Shown: in pieces, positions 1 to 12,400 of the stretch | Numbering within the stretch: the stretch's first letter is position 1 | Layout: the number at the start of each line of letters is the position of its first letter | Assembly (NCBI GenBank): GCA_963930655.1 | Contig: OZ005617.1 | Span: 6,326,501-6,390,500 of the forward strand | Origin: Myrica gale | Taxonomy: Eukaryota; Streptophyta; Magnoliopsida; Fagales; Myricaceae | Length of the DNA stretch: 64,000 nucleotides | Direction: 5' to 3' | Made by a program: the position numbers and the translations under genes | The notes under the pieces: generated by a model | The model's database searches: none | What the model saw: the letters and a program-made list of their open reading frames with translations, nothing else | What the model was told of the DNA's origin: nothing

Positions 1-308
1 AAAACAAAAGCCTTAAGCATTTAGCTATGGGATAAGTGAACAAGATAATTTGACAAAAAGCCAATGGCAGCTAATAATTGTATATTTCCATCATTCTTCT
101 AACACTGTTTAACTATCCCACATTTAGAACCAAAAAAGGCCAAGATTGAGCGAACAGTCTGATTATAAGATATTCACAGATTAACCAATATACAACATTA
201 ATACAAAGACAATGAAGTATGTGGCCTGTGAATCATGTGCAGCAGAGGTATTGGATCAGGAAGATCCCTGAATATAGCTGAAACACAAAATTGTATTCAC
301 ATGAAGAT
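1..308 (-). other. 3' flank of the TRM3 gene, probable 3' UTR
   Basis: AT-rich sequence just downstream of the TRM3 stop codon. It should hold the 3' UTR, but I see no clear AATAAA on the minus strand, so the polyadenylation site may be a variant hexamer or lie outside the window. Confidence 0.5.
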
Positions 309-473
309 CTATTGAGATCTTCGCTGCCGAGTATACTCCCAGAGAGCAATGGCGCCGCTGACATGAACATTGAGAGATCTAACGACTCCCAGTTGTGGAA
401 TCTCAATGCAAGCATCCAAAATATGTATGATATCAACAGGTATACCCTCCTTTTCACGCCCAAGGACGAGGAC
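309..473 (-). CDS. TRM3: TRM3 exon 36 (last; SpoU motifs 2 and 3, stop)
   Basis: Starts after a CCAG acceptor in phase 0 and ends at TAG (309-311). It encodes [17 protein letters not shown] and [17 protein letters not shown], the two SpoU motifs that build the AdoMet-binding knot, then a short basic tail ending RQRRSQ. Confidence 0.95.
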   Translation of the reverse strand, partial: VLVLGREKEGIPVDIIHILDACIEIPQLGVVRSLNVHVSGAIALWEYTRQRRSQ

Positions 474-3400
474 CTGGCAAAATGATGAAATAGGCACACC
501 AATTGATGGTAAGACGATCATGAGTTAACGCCATGCCCCTCAAAAAAAAAAAAAACCCCAAGGCAGATAGAATGAATAAATTTTTCCATTTCGCTGTTGA
601 ATTGGAGCCACTTGCACTACTAGACAAATGAAAATGCAAATCCGAGCCAGCACCAGAAAAAAGGGAATAAGAAAAGGAGAAAAGAGAGGGGGAGGGGGGG
701 GGGGGGGGGAATGGGAAGGAAGGGCACATTTGCTCTGTTTTCTTCCTACACAGGAGAGCTACAGCTTTCCCCCACCCTCCGCTCCCCACAAAAGAGTGCC
801 GGGCAACCATAGATATATACGATGAACTGCATTCAGTTTCACTACGACAAATCTTTTTCATATCCTATGAACTGACGGTCCAAGTTCATAGAATAACTCA
901 CCGTCTTCTTGGGAAACATATACTGGTCAAGGGGTATACTATTTGCTGTTTGCTCCAATCCCAATATAGAGAAGCCTTCTCGTTTCCTTTTCTCCAAGAA
1001 AACCTTTACACTATTCACTGGGACCTCTATGATTGGAACCCACTTCTCTGCTGTCACACTGCAAAACAAGACAAAGGTATTGAACTACCGACTGAAATAC
1101 TTATCAGCTCACTAAGGAGGAAGCCAATGCTATATCCATTGCTTTGGCTCTTAGCTCATTATTGGCTGGTATCTGGTCAGCACAATTGATGAAGTATAGC
1201 CAGAACAAATTACATCAGAACCAATTAATGAAAAAATATACAGAAAAAATGATGCGACAAGAGAAACCAGTGAAATATGTTGTGTACTGTGTTTTGAAAC
1301 CCATAGCAGATTAGAATCAAACTCTTCAAAGTTAGGCAGTTCGTTTGAACCTCAAACTCAAAAAAGTGCCATTGTTATATTGTAACAGGAGACCAAATCC
1401 CAAAAATTTCCAACAGTAGGTGCTACTTTCACTAATAAAGCAGTTACCATGCTTCTTCACATTGATAGGACATTAAAGTTTTGTATCCTTTTGTTATTGA
1501 ACATGACTAATATTGTGATAAACCTGTACAAATCGATGCAAATTCAAGCTATTAAGGTACTTAAACCTTTAATTTTCATATGATTTAGGGGAAAAGAAGT
1601 AGAAAAGATTCTCGATGAGAACCCTGAAGTTCATTGAACATGATAAAGCTTTCTTTCAGCATGTAAAACATATTTTACATTAAAATGTTCCATATCAACT
1701 AGATATGAAGCGCACATAGAGTGGTCTGGCAGTCACATTCAAGATCTAAAAGCATCTACTTAGATCCACTGAAGGTATAGAATGCAAAGAGCTTCCAACA
1801 TAGGGTAGCAAACTATCGTCAAAACCTGATGAGTTGGAACTGTTTGTCGCGTAAGATGCTTGCATCTGCAATGGCCAATCCTGATGCCTTAAAAACCTGC
1901 AAGGAACAATGATTGGATACGCATGAAAAATGAGCTAAAATAATACAGCTAGAAAATGAAATGATAGAAGAACAACTCAAGAAGGAGAAAATAAACTAAC
2001 AAAGAAAATAGCAAAACAGGAAATTGTTTTCTTTTTGGGTAATGAAGAAAATCTGTGCAACTGACCTGAGGGGATACCTAGTACAAAGCTTAGATGCACT
2101 AGACCGGATAGAAAGGGCAGAAATTATTACCAGCACCTAAAACATACCTCACACGTCCGTGCCAACCCAGCAAGGTTAGGTATGCGATCAAGCAGTGATG
2201 CTACAAGGATAAAAGGTTGCCGACTAGCTCTTATTCTTTCCATAGACAGACTTCTAGACTGCAGCAACTGATCTAGAAGCTGATCGTCCTTTTCCATTTC
2301 TGCTTCATTTAGGGCAAGCACAAAATTTATTAGAAGGGATCAAACATCATTTGAAATTACACAAATGACAACACCTAGGTTTTTTTAAGGGAAGATTGGG
2401 CAGAAACCCAGTGCTCATGTGTTGGGATGTCATCAAGGTGAGAGATGAAATTCTAAAAAGAAATAGAGAAAAGGGGACAACAATAGGATCTAAACTAATG
2501 ATACTTTTTCAATATATTTTCTCTTGCAGAGAGATGAGCTCTAACTGATCAAGAGCTTCACAGTCAACTGCCTTAATTTCACAATTGCGCAAACTCTGGC
2601 TCTTCTTCAGCTCCTGAATCTTAAATGTTGCGCCCAGCAACCTACCGCCCCCAACCATATTGAAGGCTCACTTTATTGCCCTTCACATGATCGAGTGCTG
2701 AAGAGGTTTTAACATATCTTCCAAACCTTTTTGTTACAGGGATACCGGCAGCTGGTTTTAGGAGCTTTTTTCAAGGTCCAGAAACAAACTAGAAGTCCAT
2801 TGTCAAAAACTTGCAGGGAAATTACAAAAATTCTCGATGTTAGCTGGTTCCAGTTGCTGCAAAACGGAATGTTATTCTAGTACTCTTAGTAGGTTCAACA
2901 ATAGGCTTCAACTGCGAATGACATAAATGGATAACAGCATCTAGTGTGGTTGTATATCTAGGTAGGCATTCTCATACCAAAATAATGTGCTTCGCAATAA
3001 TGCTGATGATTTTAACCATACGAAGTTGGCACTTGAGGCATGAAACAAGAAAAAAGTAATGACAATAGCCATTAGGTAGCAAAAAGATGTTAGATCATCA
3101 ACTGTGGGCCACACAATAGCTAATTCACACATATATAGGTATATATATTTTCCGTTCAATTTGTTGAAAGACAAAGGGGTACTGCCTACATACAAGCAAA
3201 GTATAAAACAGACCCCCCATGAGAAGAAAAATAAAATGAAAAGAGAAGCAAAGGAATTACCCAATTGCGGTCTTGAGACATAACTCTCAAAATATGGAAG
3301 CTAAACTATGGCATGAAAATTAAAACATCGACAAATCTTTCATAAGCAATTAAGTTCAGGACACCTACAATGATAAATTCCTTTCTCTAACTCAGGGTGA

Positions 3401-6400
3401 TTAGCAACATCTGTCACAATAAATACATGCCAAGGGCCTCTGCTAAAATGGACGAGTACTAATCACGACATATAATGGTTCAATTGTCAGTTTCCTTTCC
3501 ATGCCGCTAGTTAATTTCGTGAAACCATACATACCAATAAGTTGTTCATAGGATTCTTTGTTGCCGAAGAATGAAGTAACATCATTGTCTTCCTTCTCAT
3601 GTTTAGAGAGAGTAACCTTCTTTTGAAAATCCAGACAGGCATCTCTAGGCTGTAGGTTACGCAATTTTTCTTCGGAATTAGATGATATTTCCATGCAGTC
3701 ATGATCTTCATCAATTCTCAAGCTCTCATTCTTGATGGTCACCACATCCCTGGACATTGAATATCTAAGGTCTTCTCTGACATCCTGCAGCACTGGCAAT
3801 TAGATACAAAACCACAAATATATAATGGCAGTAAAATGTGATAAGGTTCTTACGTTAAGGAAGCTAAGCACTTGTTCCATCAGGGATATTGGTACACACT
3901 CAAATTCGAGTTCCTTCAACATATCAAAAAGAGAAAAGATACAGTATCAAAACAGATCATAACCACTGCCTAGTCTCACAAAGCAGGGCCCTCATGAGTA
4001 TCATCTATGAAAGAGTGGAGAATGCTAAAGTGTGAAAGAGATGGTCTAACGCTGGACACATTTCAAATGATATATAATGTGTCAGAGAACATTATTGTAG
4101 AAACTTGAAAGATAATTTGAAATGAAAGTGATTGTAGAAAAAATGTCCCATGTCCTCGCATGCATGGGTAAATAGAATGCCTCTAGAGAAAAACCTCGAG
4201 TTAAACTTCGTATCAGTTGGACCATATAATATGAATTTTGATATGTATGTACGTATGCATTTATAAACCACTAGTGTTTTCCAGACAAAAATGTAATTCC
4301 ATGATTCACAAACACAATGACAAATTAGAAGAATTTTGCATTGCCATTTGATGATATTATACTCCTCAGATATAAAGCTTCAGGTTCTAATTAAAAGAAA
4401 CAAGAAAGAAGCCCTTTGTTGCCTCGTATACCAGATAGTCATGAAACAAATCCCAGGAAAGCAAAAAAGAAACATGCCAGAAGCTAAAAATCAAGGATGG
4501 AACCTTTATTTTTCTGATTATAAACTAAATTTGCATGCATAACGTCCTTTAGGGCAATCTGAATTATTTTAGCTCGTACAGTTTAAGTGTCAGAACCATT
4601 ATTAGCAATTACAAATAGGAAATATATAAGAATATCAATGCCTGGAACTCCCTGATCCAGGTTCTCATGTTACAACAAGCATGAGGACAGTTTGGTATCC
4701 TTTCCCCTATTTCTTTTTTCTCCATCTTAGTTTCATTTTGAAACCATAATTGCATGTTTCCTAAATGGTCCAGGATACTCCTACAGTATTGACAGTCTTT
4801 TTTCTTTTCAACTTTTGAGATTGCTGACAGGACTCAATGATTCCTAGTTAGCTATGCTTCCTATCCATGCTTATATGCAAAAAATTGTAAAGCAAATCGA
4901 CTTCAACCAAAGAAGTCCCTGACCTCAACCCGATTGATGAAAATTCCGCCTGGAGTGACTGAGCTTTTTGGATTATAGGCATCAAGATATCCTTCCATTG
5001 ATGCTCGTAAACTGAAGCAGGTTTACAAGAAACAAAACAAAAGAGAGAGAGAGAGAGAGAGAAAAGAACCCATCGAAGTCAGAGACTATATTTGTGGAAA
5101 TGAAACAGATGATGCACATGATTAGCACAATGCCATAAGCGGAATCATCTTGATGTTCAATTATAAGGTAAAAGTAGTCTGAATTTTTAATACATCACAT
5201 TAACAATTGTAAATAACAACGCAGAAAAAGAAAAATAAAAACAAACGCAAAGAACCATAATATGAGAAACCATAAGGAAAGACTTTTTTCGTCATTTATT
5301 TAGTCTCCATGCTTGTGAAGATGGTCTTGCTCAAAGTTCTTTAGAATATAGGTCCTACCACTGCGTTCTGAAGTATGCAATCAAGATAGGAGCTTATCAT
5401 TTATTATAGATAAACATTATATCATAAAACTAAAGAAAGATAGACATAATCTAGAGGGAAACACATGGAGCAGGCAACAAACTACTCTGATTGGGTGCCA
5501 ACTGCAAAAAAGTAGCAGATAAAGGAAAGCTAAAAGGTATTGACAAAAAAGTAATAGAGAGCAGTGGCAGAGCCAGAATTTTTCTCTTGAGAAACTTTTT
5601 TTTTTCCAGCATTACTTGCTCCTTGAGAAATGGAAATATCGCAAACCTTGCATCAATTGAAGGAATCGGGGAAGCAAACATTGGAAAGGGGAGGGAGAGC
5701 AAACGTGCCATTTGTCTAATGAGAAAATTGAGAGAAAACTTTTCTTTTCCACTCTTTCAAAAAGTAGGTTATTGTCAGGAAGGGATTACGAATTTATGAG
5801 TATCAATGAGAATCTTTGTACAATTGTCGGAAGGCCCTATCCATTATTAGTGTGATGCCAATTATGATCTAAACCATGTGTTAGATGCTCTTGTGAAGGG
5901 TGAATTGGGGCTTGAGCTTAAAAATAGTCTAGACTTTTTAAAAATTATCTTTGGAGACATTTTTTTCTCGAGAAGAGGATGAGCTTGCGAACAAACCCAG
6001 GTTTCTCTTATTCATTTATTGTCATCACAAAACCTGGAAATGGATATCTCAATGCATTTTTTCCCACTAAATGTTTTCTCTTTGTTTAGGGTGGGGGAAA
6101 ACTCTCTGGTGGTGGATAGCCACAATAGGAACATTTGTCTTCACGTGTAAATACAAGTGCGCAGTGAGGGAGATCTGTCTCCCTCCACCAAAGTACCACT
6201 GCGTGACACCCACTGACTGTGCAGGAACATTTGTCTTCACGTGTAAATACAAGTGCGCAGTGAGGGAGATCTGTCTCCCTCCACCAAAGTACCACTGCGT
6301 GACACCCACTGACTGTGAGATGGAGTGGATGAGCTTCCCTAACTACACCACCATGCCAAGCGAGAGTGATAAACACCCCGGTCTAAGTGACAAGACCCCA

Positions 6401-9400
6401 GCTCAAGACCAAGGCGAGACAAGGTTTGTTGACACATCTGACACGCCTATGACATGCCATGGCCCTAGCCATGACACGCCTAGCAGCACATTGGCATGCC
6501 CCACGACATTGCCAACACAAGACAAGGGCCAGCAAGGCTACAAGCCTCAGCATGACTTAGAAGCCTATGGAGAGGCGATGCTAGAAGACTCAGGAGGAGT
6601 TGAGGAGCACAATGATGGGGCCACCACAAGACCATTGGTCGTGGCAACGCAGCCAAAGGTGCATGGAGAACCGATGCAAGGAGGTTCTCGGAATTAGTGG
6701 AACACATTGATAGTGTCAACAGACAGCTTTGCTATCATATTTACTCACTTATTCTACAGCTGTATATAGCAACAGATACTTGTTTTCTTTCATAGTTTAG
6801 CTCGATACGTGTTTTCTATAACGTTTCAACTTGATTTCTTTCCTTGTAAATTGATAACATACCTTGTATAGCTTGATTCAAATCTCTATATAATGAGAAG
6901 GATACAGACAACCAATTCATTCAGTCAATTTTTCCTCAATTATTGTCATGGTATCAGAGGCAGGTTTCTAATCTCTCTCTCGTTCTTTTTCGTGGGTTTC
7001 GTTTCCGTCGATTTTTTTAAACAACACCCTTTTTTTTTGAACCCGTAGCTCTTCTGGTTCCGATCATCTCTGTGGTATTTCCGGCACTGGGTATTGGTGT
7101 TTTGTGGCTCTCGGCAATTGCTGTGGTGATTTCGGTGGCTTCTGTGGAGTTAACGGTGCTGGGTGGTGGTCTGTGGTGATTTCGGCATTTTCTGTGGATT
7201 TCCGGTGCTCTGGGTGGTGCTCTGTGGTGGCTGTCGACACTGTCTGTGGCTTTCAGTCTCTTGGGCTGTTTCGGTTTGCTTCATCTTTCCTGTTTTCGGG
7301 CTGTTTGTTTGCTCTTTGGATTTCGGTAGTATATTCTGAAACTGTTATTCTCTCCTTGTTTGATATTTTGGCTTTCGGTGGAGTTGTTTCTTGGTATTTG
7401 TTTGATTTTTTTGCATTGTTGGGCTGCTATTTCTTTTCCTAGTTGAACTGGCTATTATTATAGTTGGGCTGCTTGGGCTGTTATTACTGGGTTTGGGCTG
7501 ATTGAGGAATTTTTCGCTTGCTGGTATTAGGTTTGACAGCATTCTCACGTTGCTATCATTGGGTTTCAGCTTGGCAGTATATTTTTGACGCGTTTATTTA
7601 CAGCTATTTTTTGTTTTTTTTATAAGTAACGTTTATTTACAGCTATATTTTACATTCTCTTATCATGGATTGACAGCACCACTCCGGCTCCTTCCGCTTC
7701 GGAAAAATCTAGGATTATGTCATGGCTTCTTAGTTCCGTCGAGCCGCACCGTGTTCCAATTTGCATCCTCATCGTTCCGCCCAATCCATGTGGACTTATT
7801 TGAATAAGTTTATTATCAAGATAATGATACTCATCGTTTTCACTTGGAGCATGTCATTGCCCAATTTCATCATGGCAATCTCTCCATTCAGGATTACTAC
7901 TCGGCGTTTCTCTCTTTGGACTGACTATTCTGCCCTTGTTACGATAAATGTTTCATTTGATGTTCTTTCAGCTTTTCAGGCTATTCATGAGACAAGTCGT
8001 CGTGATCAGTTTCTTATGAAGCTGCGCCTAGAATATGAATCCGTTCAATCTTCTTTGCTGAACCGCTCTCTGGTTCCATCTCTTGATGTTTGTTTCAGCG
8101 AACTCCTTCGCGAGGAACACCGTTTAACCACTCAAGCGGTTTTGGACTCCTCATGACGGCTCCTGTTCAACTACTGTTGCTTATGCTGCCCAAGGCCGGG
8201 GGACTTCTATGGCTTCAAAGCAATGTTTTTCTTGCAAGGGATATGGTCATATTGCCGCCAATTGTGCTAAGAAGTTTTGTTCCTATTGCAAGAAAAAGGG
8301 TCATATTATTAAAGACTGTCGCATTCGTCCTCAGAATCGCCAACCTCAAGCTCTTCAAACCTCTGTTACTGCACCTCCAGTAGCTCCTTCTCCAGCCTTT
8401 GGTGCCTCTCAGGTGATTTCTCTCCTCCGTTAACACCTGCAATGGTGCAGTAGATGATTGTGTCTGCGCTGTCAACATTGGGTCTTCAAGGTAACCATTC
8501 TGTTTCTTCTAACCTATGGTATATAGACTGGAGCTTCTAATCACATGACTCCCAACCCCACGGCTGTTGGTCATATAAGGCCCAATTTACTCCATCAAGG
8601 TCAGATTAGATGGCAGTCTTGATCGTTACAAAGCCCGGTTAGTTGCTCTTGTGAATCATCAAGAATATGATGTCAATTACGAAGAGACCTTTGCTCCTGT
8701 GGCTAAGATGATCATTGTTCACACTATTCTAGCTCTTGCTGCCTCTAATGACTGGTCTCTTCATCAGATGGATGTGAAGAATGCTTTTCTTTACGGTGAT
8801 CTCAAAGAACGCATTTTTGTGAAGCCGCCCCCACGCTTGTTATCTTCTCCTATTTCACACGTGCAAGCTTCGCAGGTCTCTTTATGGTCTTAAACAAGCT
8901 TCGCGGGCCTGGTTTGATGAGTTTCGGAGTACTTTGTTACAATTCTCCTTCCAGCAGAGCAAGCATGACTCCTCTTTATTTTTGCGTAAAACATACATGG
9001 GTATTGTCATTCTTCTTGTTTATGTTGATGATATTGTTATCACTGTTTCAGATTCTGATTTATTTGGCCAGCTCAAGCTTCATTTCTCCAAGTCCTTTCA
9101 CATGAAAGATCTTGGCTCGCTCACATATTTCCTTGGTCTTGAGATCCGCCGTAGTTCTTCTGGAATTTCTCTCAATCAACACAAGTATGCTTCTGATCTG
9201 GTGGCCCTTGCTGGTCTTGGAACCACTTCCATGGTTGACACTCCCATGGAGTTGAATGTCAAACTTCGCAAGGAGGAGGGTGACTTACTTGCTGACCCTA
9301 GTTTATATCGCAAGCTGGTAGGTAGTCTTGTCTACCTAACTATTACTCGACCGAACATCTCCTTTGTTGTCCAGCATGTCAGTCAGTTTCTCTAGACCCC

Positions 9401-12400
9401 TCATCACCTTCACATGGTTGTTGTTCGTCGCATCATTCGTTATGTTCAGGGTACTTTTGCTCGTGGCTTATTCTTCCCTGCCAACACTTCTTCTTCTCTT
9501 ACGGCTTATAGTGATGTTGACTGGGCTGGTTGTGCCGATACTCGTCGTTCTATCACTGGTTGGTGTGTGTTCTTGGGTAATGCCTTGATCTCTTGGAAAA
9601 GTAAAAAGCAACACCGAGTATCGAAGTCGTCTATTGAATCTGAGTATCGTGCCATGTCTCTTGCTCCGAAATTATCTGGCTCCGAGGAATACTTGCTGAA
9701 TTGAACTTCCCTCAAAATGAACCTACCCCCTTTATGCCGACAATACCATCGCCATTCAAATCACGGCCAATCCTGTTTATCATGAGCTTACGAAGAATAT
9801 TGAAGTTTATTGTCATTCTATTCGTGAAGCCTTTGAAGATGGAGTCATCACCCTTCCACATGTTGCTACTGAGTTACAAGTTGCTGACATCTTTACCAAG
9901 CCTCTTACTCGTCACCGCCTTTGCTTCTTGAATAGCAAATTGATGTTGGTTGACCAACCTACATCAATTTGAGGGGGGCTGTCAACGGACAGCTTTGCTG
10001 TCATATTTACTCACTTATTCTACAACTGTATATAGCAACGGATACTTGTTTTTTTTCCTAGTTTAGCTCGATACGTGTTTTCCATAACGTTTCAACTTGA
10101 TTTCTTTCCTTGTAAATTGATAACATACCATGTATAGCTTGATTCAAATCTCTATATAATGAGAAGGATACAGACAATCAATTTATTCGGTCAATTTTTC
10201 CTCAATTATTGTCAGATAGCACCACCCTATGGCCACCAGCCACGATGGTGCAACCAAGAGTGCATGGGGAGTTGATTCAAGAAAGATCCCGAGGCCAAGT
10301 GGACACGACCACTGGACACGGCGGCACACGAAGGAGCACATACGAGGTTTGTCTCAAAAGACTCAGGACTTGGGGATCATTTTGATATCACCACCCTACG
10401 AGGTGGTAGAGTGGCGGCAGAGCACGACGGCGACAACCACCACAAGCGGCTAGGAAGGGCTATATAGGGTAAACTGCATATGGTATCCCTATATCCCCCT
10501 ATTTTAGGGGTGTTATGTTATTGGTTTTGAAGCTGAGGGAAACCAAGTTCACCTAATAATCCACGAAGCCATGTGATCTCAGAGCAGGAGGAAGACATAG
10601 TGCGATACTCAGACTCAGTAGAGGATTTGGAAACACGATCTTGTTTCTTACTCTTCTAAGAAATGAGAGCATTGCCTAAGAACATGCACAATCCAGTAAC
10701 AGAACGACGAGTATCAGCACAACCGGCCCAATCAACATCACTATATCCCACTAATTCTAAGGAGGACTCACGAGGAAAGAACAACCCGCGAGTAGAAATG
10801 CCCTGAAGATAACGGATAATGCGACGAACAACAACTAAATGAAGATGACGTGGAGCCTGTATAAATTGACTCATTTGCTGGACAACAAAGGAAATGTCAG
10901 GGCGGGTAATCGTCAAATAATTCAAACTTCCAACCAGTTGCCAATACAGTGACGGATCCAAGAGAAGCTCGCCCTCCTCCTGCCAAAGCTTAAGATTCAC
11001 CTCCAAAGGAGTGAGAACAGAGTTACCCGATTGGAGACCAACTAAAGAGATCACTTCCTGCGTCTATTTGTGCTTATGTAACAAAAGACCGCGAGAATTA
11101 ACCTGCACCTCAAGGTTAAGAAAGTATCCAAGAGAGCCATGATCCTTCATGTGAAAAGAAGCATTAAGAGGAAGTCATGTCCAAGACCCACACCGGAGAT
11201 TCCCCCTCAAAGGGTTCGAACGTGGTATCATCCTCCTTCGCTAGAGAATTAGAGTCGAGAACTGGTCCAAAAGAACACTCCCCCACCTCCAGACCACCTA
11301 AAAGGACCCCAGAAGTAAGATCCAGCACTGCCGCTCCGCGGCAGCACTACTCTCCTCGACACTAGGAGAGACTACCCCATCGAGCACTACGTAGAACTCC
11401 TCCAACAGGGTCTCACTCTGGAGCTCCCCAACATGAAGAGCGACAAGAGTTGTCTCTGAAATCAGGGCCACGCCGGGCGGAAAATCCCTACTAACCTCAT
11501 CCTCCGCGCCAACAACATCTATAAGACTTGTATCCCCGACCGGCTCGGTAAGACAAGAGTCTAGACCCGTAAGCCCGACCTAACCTGTATGCCCATCTGC
11601 TTCAATCTAGTCCCTCAACAAAGAGGGGATGAAGTCGCCCGGGATGACCGAGGACAAGTTGCACGGAACGCCCGATAAACCTCCAGGCTCCACATCAGAT
11701 TCTAACCTAGAATGCTAGGGACTACCTGTAGGCCCGAGGTCAGTAAGCCCTACATACTCTGGAATTTTATACACCTGGAATTCCCACTGAATGACCAGGC
11801 CCTCGACCTCCTATAGATACACAACGCCTTCACTTTGGGTCCCCGAATCAGAGCTAAGGGCCTTCCCTCCACAGGAGCCCTGAAGGCTCGGGATCAAGAC
11901 CAATTGTCACGGGATTTCCACTGAAAGATCGGGTACCTCAACTACCGGATGTCTCCCACCACCTTCACTTTGGGCCGCTCCGACTCAGAGCTCAGGGCCT
12001 GCCTGCCGCAGTCTGGACAACTAAGGTCCAAAACAACTGAACCAGCCTCACACATCAAACTCAAAGACCGGAAGAGCCGGTCTAACTCCTCCTTAAGACT
12101 CAAAAGTCTCGCGCGAAAATGCAGAGAACAGAGATTCGCATCCTGATTGACAACAGCCGAACGCGCATTAAAAGCATCCTCGTGGAAATTGTCAGCTCGA
12201 AAACAACGGTCTGCACCCGCTTTTCCCCAGGAGTGAAAAGAGCGTCAGCTTTCGGCGGGCCCCAAAATTTGAATTTGAAAATGCCAAACCAGAGTTAAAC
12301 GGCAGAGGTTTCCTCTTGACAGCGTCAGCGAATAAGATGCCATTGGTTCTCCCCAGCTCACCCTTGGAAAAACGACCCTGCCTAGAAGAGCCGAGGAAAG

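Larger units (their letters stand above)
6714..10214 (+). mobile_element. decayed Ty1/copia LTR retrotransposon with intact ends
   Basis: Two similar 235-bp LTRs (6714-6948, 9980-10214) are flanked by the perfect 5-bp target duplication GATAG. The tRNA-iMet binding site TGGTATCAGAGG follows the 5' LTR at 6949, and a polypurine tract (GAGGGGGG) precedes the 3' LTR. The interior keeps a gag zinc-knuckle pair (8209-8340), a protease-like remnant (about 8525) and RT/RNase H sequence in several frames (8600-9960). Integrase and the N-terminal RT are deleted, and frameshifts and stops abound. It is dead but could still be moved in trans. Confidence 0.92.

Noticed and set aside
454-861. 135-codon minus open frame
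   Set aside because: It runs across intron 35, includes the poly-G/Pro-rich tract and is not in TRM3 phase; chance opening.
2521-2870. candidate extra TRM3 exon with [19 protein letters not shown]-like sequence
   Set aside because: Exon 32 (phase 1) joins exon 33 directly with the expected protein sequence, and this stretch lacks paired splice sites.
6067-6713. secreted Cys-rich peptide gene
   Set aside because: The Cys module is duplicated by a 96-bp DNA repeat inside a longer hydrophilic frame with no signal peptide, and lies in repeat DNA.
7104-7442. 112-codon plus frame in the decayed copia leader
   Set aside because: Low-complexity Gly/Phe/Trp/Val translation of repeated GTGGTGATTTCGG words in the untranslated leader; no gag similarity.
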